Assembly (NCBI GenBank): GCA_002351725.1 | Contig: DEHD01000021.1 | Location: 657-35,782 of the forward strand | Reading direction: 5' to 3' | DNA from: Prevotella sp. UBA2809 | Lineage (GTDB): Bacteria > Bacteroidota > Bacteroidia > Bacteroidales > Bacteroidaceae | Length of the DNA: 35,126 nucleotides | Part shown: piece by piece, positions 31,028-35,126 of the stretch | Layout of the letters: every line of letters starts with the position of its first letter | Numbering within the stretch: position 1 is the first letter of the stretch | Notes under the pieces: model-generated | The model's database searches: none | What the model was told of the DNA's origin: nothing | The model's input: the letters and a program-made list of their open reading frames with translations, nothing else | Program-made: the position numbers and the translations under genes

Positions 31028-32002
31028 CTACTCGCGATAAATCCAGGCTAACAGCTTGTTCACCCATTTGATGGAGAAACGGAACCATCGATAGGTGCTT
31101 TGCTCCTTACCGCCGAATTTCAGTATGAACTCGCGGTAGGGATTCTTTCCGTATGGCAGTCCTACGTCCATAAACCTCATGTGCTGGTAGCCCTTATCGT
31201 AGGCGTATTTCATCACATCCCACACCACCATCGTGTCTGGGTGCAGGTTGTGGAAGGTTTTTCGTCTGAATGCCGAGTACCACAGATATGCGTCGCCCTC
31301 GCTGTAGACCACAGCCGCACAACCTATCACCCATCCGTGATATTTGGTTAGGAAAAGCTCTCCGTCGCCGTTCTCCATCACCTTTTTAAAAAACAGGTTG
31401 TCGGGAATATAGCGTTTAGGCTTTAGAAAGTTATGCTTCCTTAGCAGTCGTGAGAAAGCCTTAAAGTCCTCTTCCGTATTTACCAGTTCCGTTTTTACGC
31501 CGCGTTTGTGGGTGTTGTCGATGGTTCGCTGCAGCTTTTCTGTGATGCGCTCTTCTGGGGCGCGCCTGTGCAGCGAGTTGTGTATGCTCATCCAGTTCAC
31601 AGGGTAGTAGCCAGCCTGCTTCAGCTGTTTGTAGCCCAGCATCTTCTGGCTCATGTGGCTTACCTCAATATACAGCACACGGTTGTCCAGCTTCTCAGTC
31701 AGAGCCCTCACCATCTCGTCAAGCAGCTCGTCTTTTGTCGCTGGGTCGGCATACACGCCTTCGCCTAATACTCGGCAGTGTATCAGCAGATATGGCGGCA
31801 GAATCAGTGTGCGATATCGCACTATTCCTAACATATGACTCAGCTCGTTTCCCTCCTCATCCGTTACCAACACCATATATGGTTTCTGGTGCGGTGCAGC
31901 CTCTAATATCTCCATCAGCTCACGACTGTGGAAGTAGCTGCCCTCCTTAAGCGGTGGCAGTTGGTTGCACTTAGTATAGATGTTAGTAACTAGCTGGTTC
32001 AT
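31028..32002 (-). CDS. FemAB/GNAT-like acyltransferase-fold protein
   Basis: 324 residues from the ATG at 32002 (MNQLVTNIYTKCNQLPPL); an earlier in-frame ATG at 32032 lies upstream of the promoter and is rejected. The C-terminal half carries the pattern of the BioF2-like/FemAB GNAT domain: ERITEKLQRTIDNTHKRGVK, GWVIGCAAVVYSEGDAYLWYSAF, then HPDTMVVWDVMKYAYDKGY and FMDVGLPYGKNPYREFILKFGG. Such proteins transfer amino acids or acyl groups to peptidoglycan precursors or sugars; substrate here unknown. The tail RWFRFSIKWVNKLLAWIY is basic and amphipathic and may touch the membrane. The -7 element ends only 4 bp before the ATG, so the mRNA could be leaderless. Confidence 0.8.
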   Translation of the reverse strand: MNQLVTNIYTKCNQLPPLKEGSYFHSRELMEILEAAPHQKPYMVLVTDEEGNELSHMLGIVRYRTLILPPYLLIHCRVLGEGVYADPATKDELLDEMVRALTEKLDNRVLYIEVSHMSQKMLGYKQLKQAGYYPVNWMSIHNSLHRRAPEERITEKLQRTIDNTHKRGVKTELVNTEEDFKAFSRLLRKHNFLKPKRYIPDNLFFKKVMENGDGELFLTKYHGWVIGCAAVVYSEGDAYLWYSAFRRKTFHNLHPDTMVVWDVMKYAYDKGYQHMRFMDVGLPYGKNPYREFILKFGGKEQSTYRWFRFSIKWVNKLLAWIYRE

Positions 32003-32006
32003 ACTG

Positions 32007-32014
32007 CAAAGGTA
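32007..32014 (-). promoter_or_regulatory. -7 element upstream of the FemAB-like gene
   Basis: TACCTTTG on the minus strand, only 4 bp from the start codon. No TTTG -33; the region upstream is made of 7-bp repeats. Confidence 0.55.
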
Positions 32015-32020
32015 TGAAAA

Positions 32021-32048
32021 AACATTGAACATTGCACATTGACCATTG
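32021..32048. repeat. Four degenerate 7-bp tandem repeats (AACATTG)
   Basis: Units AACATTG, AACATTG, CACATTG, ACCATTG in the divergent promoter region between the FemAB-like gene and the nitroreductase. The same period and core (ACATT) as the array at 33198-33232. Confidence 0.85.
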
Positions 32049-32053
32049 AAAAT

Positions 32054-32085
32054 TTTGTAGTTTTCACAGTTTTTTTATATATTTG
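32054..32085 (+). promoter_or_regulatory. Promoter of the nitroreductase gene
   Basis: TTTG at 32054-32057 and TATATTTG at 32078-32085, spacing 20 bp, start codon 27 bp downstream. Confidence 0.78.
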
Positions 32086-32112
32086 CAGCCGAAATTCAAA
32101 TATTCGTTTCTT

Positions 32113-32640
32113 ATGACAAGTTTTAAAGATCTGGCGCAGATGCGCCGCAGTCATCGCAAGTTCTCTGCTCAGGAAATCGACCCCGAGCACCTCAAGCTTA
32201 TACTCCGTGCCGCCCTTATGTCGCCTACGTCAAAGAGTCAGCGCGCCTGGCAGTTTGTTGTTGTCGACGATCCTGTCGACATCGAGAAGCTCAGCGATGC
32301 AAAGAATATGGGCAGCCAGTTCCTTAAGGGCGCCCCTGTGGCCATTGCCGTTCTTGGCGATCCCATGCAGAACGACTGCTGGGTAGAAGATGGTTCCATC
32401 GCTGCCATCTCAATGCAGTATCAGGCCGAGGAGCTTGGCTTGGGTTCATGCTGGATTCAGATGCGCGGTCGCGGTCTCGACGATGGCACTCCTGCCGATG
32501 ATGTCATCCGTGGTGTGCTTGGCATCCCTGATAACTTCAATTGCCTTTGCATTCTCGCCATAGGCCATTGGCTTGACGAGCGCAAGCCTCAGGACGAAGA
32601 GAAACTTAAGTGGGAAAACGTCCACCTCAATAAGTTCTGA
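32113..32640 (+). CDS. Nitroreductase family FMN oxidoreductase
   Basis: 175 residues from the ATG at 32113 (MTSFKDLAQMRRSHRKF). The N-terminal RRSHRKF motif binds FMN phosphate, followed by LILRAALMSPTSKSQRAWQF and VDD, then the central YQAEELGLGSCWIQMRG and the C-terminal LCILAIGHW strand. The family reduces nitro compounds, quinones or other acceptors with NAD(P)H. The protein is at the short end for the family. It is upstream of, and same-stranded with, a KdsC-like phosphatase and maf; the 36-bp gap to the phosphatase gene is a low-complexity repeat. Physiological substrate unknown. Confidence 0.88.
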   Translation: MTSFKDLAQMRRSHRKFSAQEIDPEHLKLILRAALMSPTSKSQRAWQFVVVDDPVDIEKLSDAKNMGSQFLKGAPVAIAVLGDPMQNDCWVEDGSIAAISMQYQAEELGLGSCWIQMRGRGLDDGTPADDVIRGVLGIPDNFNCLCILAIGHWLDERKPQDEEKLKWENVHLNKF

Positions 32641-32676
32641 AAAATGTAAGAATTTAAAAATGTAATAATTTAAAAA
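32641..32676. repeat. Imperfect 15-16 bp tandem repeat
   Basis: AAAATGTAAGAATTT followed by AAAAATGTAATAATTT and a partial third unit AAAAAG. It fills the whole gap between the nitroreductase and phosphatase genes and supplies the sequence directly before the GTG start. Confidence 0.75.
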
Positions 32677-33195
32677 GTGATTAACTACGATTTAAATAAG
32701 ATAAAGGCCATTATCTTCGATATCGATGGCGTGCTCAGTTGCTCTACTATCAACCTCAGCGAGGCTGGTCTGCCACTGCGCACCGTTAATATCAAGGATG
32801 GCTATGCCATTCAGTTGGCCATGAAGCTTGGTCTTCGCATTGCCATACTCTCAGGTGCCAAGGTCGACAGCGTTCGTGTTCGCTACGAGGGTCTTGGCGT
32901 AGAGGATATCTATCTTGGCTGTGCCGTAAAGATAGCCACCTACGATGAGTTCCTTGCCATCTACGGCTATACCGACGAAGAGGTAATGTATATGGGCGAC
33001 GACATCCCTGATATGGAGATAATGCGCAGGGTAGGGTGCCCTGTGTGCCCCAAGGATGCCTGTGCTGAGATCAAGGCCATAAGCACCTATGTTAGCGATA
33101 TCGAAGGTGGCCGTGGTTGCGGTCGCGATGTCATCGAGCAGGTCCTGCGTGCTCAAGGCAAATGGGTAATGAACGAAAAAGCCTTCGGCTGGTGA
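32677..33195 (+). CDS. kdsC: HAD phosphatase, KDO-8-phosphate phosphatase type
   Basis: 172 residues, GTG start at 32677 (read as MINYDLNKIKAIIF); no in-frame ATG or TTG precedes it. The HAD nucleophile motif FDIDGVL (Asp15, Asp17) is followed by VNIKDGYAIQLAMKLGLRIAILSGAK, the KdsC pattern with the SG motif. The last motif is MGDDIPDMEIMRRVGCPVCP. No cap domain is present, as in the tetrameric KdsC class. The reaction removes phosphate from 3-deoxy-D-manno-octulosonate 8-phosphate for the lipopolysaccharide core. Cell-wall sugar genes are not next to it; maf follows after a 7-bp tandem array. Confidence 0.88.
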   Translation: MINYDLNKIKAIIFDIDGVLSCSTINLSEAGLPLRTVNIKDGYAIQLAMKLGLRIAILSGAKVDSVRVRYEGLGVEDIYLGCAVKIATYDEFLAIYGYTDEEVMYMGDDIPDMEIMRRVGCPVCPKDACAEIKAISTYVSDIEGGRGCGRDVIEQVLRAQGKWVMNEKAFGW

Positions 33196-33197
33196 TG

Positions 33198-33232
33198 AAA
33201 CATTAAACATTAAACATTAAACATTAAACATT
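33198..33232. repeat. Five perfect 7-bp tandem repeats (AAACATT)
   Basis: Five exact head-to-tail copies of AAACATT fill most of the 41 bp between the kdsC stop and the maf start. Confidence 0.95.
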
Positions 33233-33236
33233 GATA

Positions 33237-33806
33237 ATGGATAATTTTAAATATGTTTTAGCGAGTAATTCACCTAGACGAAAGGAATTGTTGGCGGGAT
33301 TGGGTTTGGATTTCGAAGTCCGCGTTATCGATGGCATCGACGAGTCGTATCCCTCATCGCTGCCCGCCAGTGAGGTAGCCCAGTATATCGCCGAAAAGAA
33401 GGCCGCTGCCTATAAGCCCACTCTCAAGGCCGACGAGCTTATCATCACAGCCGACACTGTTGTTATCGTTGGCGATGATATTCTTGGCAAACCTAAAGAC
33501 GAGGCCGATGCCGTTCGTATGCTCCGCGCCATTAGCGGTCGCTCCCATCAGGTCACCACAGGCGTCTGTCTGCTCACGTCAGGCAAGCAGCGCTCGTTCT
33601 CTGTCACCACCGATGTCACCTTCAAGCAGCTCACCGATGATGAGATACTGCATTATATAAAAACCTACCACCCCTTCGATAAGGCGGGAGCCTATGGCAT
33701 TCAGGAGTGGATAGGATATATCGGTGTTACGGGCCTCAATGGCAGCTATTATAATGTTATGGGGCTGCCTGTGCAGCGCATCTATACCGAGTTGCAGAAC
33801 TTCTAA
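33237..33806 (+). CDS. maf: Maf-type nucleoside triphosphate pyrophosphatase
   Basis: 189 residues from the ATG at 33237 (MDNFKYVLASNSPRRKELL); TTG at 33231 is less likely. ASNSPRRKELL is the Maf substrate-binding signature, TADTVVIVGDDILGKPKDEADA holds the catalytic metal-binding residues, and HQVTTGVCLLTSG follows. YHPFDKAGAYGIQEWIG and YYNVMGLPVQRIYTEL complete the fold. Maf proteins hydrolyse dTTP/UTP-type or modified nucleotides to monophosphates and have been tied to septation. It is presumably transcribed with kdsC and ends at a bidirectional hairpin. Confidence 0.94.
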   Translation: MDNFKYVLASNSPRRKELLAGLGLDFEVRVIDGIDESYPSSLPASEVAQYIAEKKAAAYKPTLKADELIITADTVVIVGDDILGKPKDEADAVRMLRAISGRSHQVTTGVCLLTSGKQRSFSVTTDVTFKQLTDDEILHYIKTYHPFDKAGAYGIQEWIGYIGVTGLNGSYYNVMGLPVQRIYTELQNF

Positions 33807-33810
33807 TAAA

Positions 33811-33836
33811 AAAGCCACCCTCCGTGAGGTGACTTT
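33811..33836. terminator. Bidirectional terminator between maf and the smalltalk gene
   Basis: 9-bp stem with one mismatch (AAAGCCACC / GGTGACTTT), 8-nt loop, T runs on the minus side and a T-rich tract on the plus side. Confidence 0.75.
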
Positions 33837-33842
33837 CCTTTT

Positions 33843-33944
33843 CTACATGCCCATGCAACTCGTTGCACCTAGGGCCGTAACAATCGCCGTTGCGATACTT
33901 GCAATCATCTGCACGATGAATTTTATGGTTTCTCTCTTCGTCAT
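33843..33944 (-). CDS. Smalltalk-type micro-protein
   Basis: 33 residues: MTKRETIKFIVQMIASIA, then TAIVTALGATSCMGM. Basic N-terminus, one hydrophobic helix with many Ala/Ile/Thr, and a Cys-Met end. This matches the pattern of the Bacteroidetes 'smalltalk protein' family (MKKET... ILTAI... GATSC), which databases list only by name, with no known function. It lies 72 bp downstream of the HU-related gene, the position usual for this family, and is separated from it by a strong hairpin. Too short for most gene finders. The helix is consistent with membrane insertion, and ATSC could act as a lipobox-like site, although no charge pattern proves it. Confidence 0.8.
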   Translation of the reverse strand: MTKRETIKFIVQMIASIATAIVTALGATSCMGM

Positions 33945-33949
33945 AATGT

Positions 33950-33985
33950 TTAATTTTTAAATTTTCTCATTTTTACATTTTTACA
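33950..33985. repeat. AT-rich repeat related to 32641-32676
   Basis: Read on the minus strand this is AATGTAAAAATGTAAAAATG then AGAAAATTTAAAAATT. It shares the ATGTAA and AATTTAAAAA elements with the spacer before kdsC. It lies between the HU hairpin and the smalltalk start. Confidence 0.6.
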
Positions 33986-34020
33986 TTAAGCGGGTGGGGG
34001 CTTTCGCCCCGCACGCTTAA
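33986..34020 (-). promoter_or_regulatory. Strong hairpin overlapping the HU-related stop codon
   Basis: Minus-strand arms TTAAGCG...GGGGC and GCCCC...CGCTTAA with a GAAA tetraloop and a single bulged or mismatched position. The HU stop codon is inside the 5' arm. The following sequence is TGTAAAAATG, not a T run, so it is a better candidate for an mRNA-stabilising or translational element between HU and smalltalk than for a terminator. Confidence 0.7.
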
Positions 34021-34550
34021 TCTCCCTCTCCGGGAACGTCGCCTGATGGCTGGGTGTTTCCGTTGCCGCCGCTTGATGGCTGGGTGTTCTCGGGGTCCTC
34101 GATGTCGCCGCTGTCGCCGCTGGTCACGCGCTTCACCTCCTTACCGTTGCGGTCGATACAGGTAATCTGGATGGCGGTGTTCTTCAGCTCGTCCTTCAGT
34201 GCCACTGATGGGGTGAAGATGATGCGGCGGGTGCTGATGAGGCCAGCCTTCACGTCCTCAACCTTATCTACTGCCTTCGAGCGCAATCCGAATCGCATGG
34301 TGCCCAGTCCAGGGATGGCTACCGAGTGGCCCTCAGTGGCCCACGCCTTGATCACCTGTCCAGCTGCGTCCCAGCAAGCCTTCATTACGCCTTCCATCAC
34401 GCCGCTGCGCTGTGCAGCTTCCTTGATCACCTTTTCCTGATTCAGCGCGGTGTACAGGTCGGGGCTCAACACGTAGCGATACTCACCTTTGTCGTTAGGA
34501 TCGTTTGAAAACTTCAGTAGCTTCTCTACTGCCTTTACTTTTAATGCCAT
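34017..34550 (-). CDS. HU-related histone-like DNA-binding protein (Bacteroidetes type)
   Basis: 177 residues, MALKVKAVEKLLKFSNDP onward. Residues 1-125 resemble the HU_rel family: an N-terminal helical pair (EKVIKEAAQRSGVMEGVMKACWDAAGQVI read in parts), then AIPGLGTMRFGLRSK and IISTRR-like strand region, seen as AGLISTRRIIFTPS, which supplies the DNA-contacting beta arm. The tail from about 140 is acidic and low-complexity (GDSGDIEDPENTQPSSGGNG, then NTQPSGDVPGEGD), with NTQPS occurring twice (34044-34088). The family is distinct from the 90-residue housekeeping HU. It is preceded by a long leader and a perfect-spacing promoter and followed by the smalltalk peptide. Role unknown; DNA packaging or local regulation is inferred from fold. 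Confidence 0.88.
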   Translation of the reverse strand: MALKVKAVEKLLKFSNDPNDKGEYRYVLSPDLYTALNQEKVIKEAAQRSGVMEGVMKACWDAAGQVIKAWATEGHSVAIPGLGTMRFGLRSKAVDKVEDVKAGLISTRRIIFTPSVALKDELKNTAIQITCIDRNGKEVKRVTSGDSGDIEDPENTQPSSGGNGNTQPSGDVPGEGD

Positions 34551-34715
34551 AAATAAACAAAATTTTAAGGGTGTAAAAATATTTCCTTTTCCTTAAAACC
34601 TCTTCCTTAGTCGTAGTATTGCGGCGTTAGCCTCGGAAATTTTTCTGGTAGGCCTACAAAAAATATTTCTCCGGCTTGTTCGCAATTTTTAGATGCTTTT
34701 CTTGGTCTTGCATCT
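34551..34715 (-). promoter_or_regulatory. Long 5' leader of the HU-related gene
   Basis: About 165 nt between the predicted transcription start and the ATG. It contains the palindrome GTAGGCCTAC (34648-34657), and two near-copies of AAAAATATTTC (about 34576-34587 and 34659-34670). Nothing in it codes for a convincing peptide. Most other genes in the window have leaders under 50 nt. Confidence 0.5.
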
Positions 34716-34721
34716 ATGATG

Positions 34722-34753
34722 CAAAGGTACAAAAACTATTTGAACTGTGCAAA
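34722..34753 (-). promoter_or_regulatory. Promoter of the HU-related/smalltalk operon
   Basis: Minus-strand TTTG (34753-34750) and TACCTTTG (34729-34722), 20 bp spacing, an optimal match. Confidence 0.8.
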
Positions 34754-34866
34754 TTTTTTGGCAATTATTTTCGAAAATTTTTCGAAAGCAAATATTCATT
34801 TATTCATTTATTCAAATATGACAGGAAGTTTTTTTGCTTTTCCTAAAAAAGCTGACTAAGAAAATC

Positions 34867-34902
34867 TTATTATTATATATATTATAATATATATAATAAT
34901 AA
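34867..34902. repeat. Perfect 36-bp A/T palindrome
   Basis: The left half (34867-34884) is TTATTATTATATATATTA and the right half (34885-34902) is its exact reverse complement; there is no loop. Confidence 0.95.
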
Positions 34903-35053
34903 AACTAAATTTCAATAAATTATCCATTCTATCACCCTTTACTCCCATAGAATGTTTTCGCAAGAGTCACCCACCACTTTGTCTTTCCCTGTATAGTGTT
35001 GACTCCCTCAGAGCCTTGATTTGTTACTGTTTTGTTAATTACTGTTTATTATA

Positions 35054-35111
35054 CTGATTTTGTTGACTTATCTCTCTGATTAGGTTGTCTGCTTTCCTGA
35101 TTTTGTTGTCT
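35054..35111. repeat. Three 15-bp direct repeats at 21-22 bp spacing
   Basis: CTGATTTTGTTGACT (35054), CTGATTAGGTTGTCT (35076), CTGATTTTGTTGTCT (35097). Two weaker copies beginning TTACTGTTT lie just to the left (35024 and 35039). Confidence 0.75.
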
Positions 35112-35126
35112 CTTTTCCCGGGTTAG

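Larger units (their letters stand above)
34754..35126. other. Gene-free AT-rich region with palindrome and direct repeats
   Basis: Together with the HU leader and promoter this makes 576 bp without a supported gene. It contains three ATTCATTT-like units (34794-34815), a perfect 36-bp A/T palindrome (34867-34902) and CTGATTTTGTTG-like direct repeats (35024-35111). A minus-strand frame is open from the right edge to a TAA at 35049-35051 (25 residues, Gln/Asn/Lys/Arg-rich) and could be a gene's end, but nothing in it supports coding. Confidence 0.6.

Noticed and set aside
33198..33232. 7-bp array as a CRISPR or minisatellite in coding sequence
   Set aside because: Units are far too short, with no spacers, and the array is entirely between genes.
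34867..34902. A/T palindrome as a rho-independent terminator
   Set aside because: No gene ends beside it, there is no GC in the stem and no loop.
35049..35126. C-terminal fragment of a minus-strand gene
   Set aside because: Only 25 codons are visible, low-complexity and without a motif; the repeats change frame, so it is left uncalled.

Overview
The window looks like a chromosomal segment of a Bacteroidales bacterium, most likely Prevotella in the broad sense. Nearly every identifiable promoter has the Bacteroidetes -7 element TAnnTTTG, several with a TTTG about 19-21 bp upstream, and purine-rich ribosome binding sites are not evident. Lineage markers include an LruC-domain lipoprotein, a streptopain-like C10 protease with a type IX secretion tail, a DUF4301 protein, an HU-related protein with a 33-residue 'smalltalk' peptide, a MaeB malic enzyme and the biotin-dependent methylmalonyl-CoA module. 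No phage, transposase, CRISPR array or rRNA was seen; most of the window reads as core genome.

Layout. 1-1634 (minus): start of a pyruvate:ferredoxin oxidoreductase and an AAA/DUF4143 ATPase. 1760-2812 (plus): an orphan ATP-grasp-like enzyme divergent from the ATPase. 2824-5434 (minus): methylmalonyl-CoA epimerase, carboxyltransferase, an unlisted small ORF and the biotin carrier. 5586-10657 (minus): a TonB-dependent receptor and a large LruC lipoprotein. 10772-14542 (plus): C10 protease, NfeD and an SPFH protein. 14625-16393 (plus): dapA overlapping an AraC regulator by 4 bp. 16478-16658: two identical tRNA-Arg(ACG) genes, then an unusual sigma-70 protein and an SH3-like exported protein to 17969. 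18052-26233 (minus): htpG, rpsA with a candidate structured leader, gdhA and maeB. 26353-26973 (plus): TetR regulator divergent from maeB. 27025-28524 (minus): DUF4301. 28637-31027 (plus): a RelA/SpoT homologue with a degraded hydrolase domain, and a small lipoprotein. 31028-32002 (minus): a FemAB/GNAT-like protein. 32113-33806 (plus): nitroreductase, KdsC-like phosphatase and Maf. 33843-34550 (minus): HU-related protein plus smalltalk peptide. 34551-35126 holds the HU leader and promoter and then AT-rich DNA with a 36-bp palindrome and short direct repeats, with no supported gene.

How it fits together. Central anaerobic metabolism dominates: pyruvate oxidation, propionate/methylmalonyl-CoA turnover, malate to pyruvate, and ammonia assimilation by glutamate dehydrogenase. 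Housekeeping and stress genes (S1, HtpG, RSH, Maf, sigma factor) lie among them. The least understood parts are the HU/smalltalk locus, the ATP-grasp and DUF4301 enzymes, the small ORF in the methylmalonyl-CoA operon, the region-3-less sigma protein and the 7-bp intergenic tandem repeats. All functional calls rest on motif recognition by eye; no database search was run.
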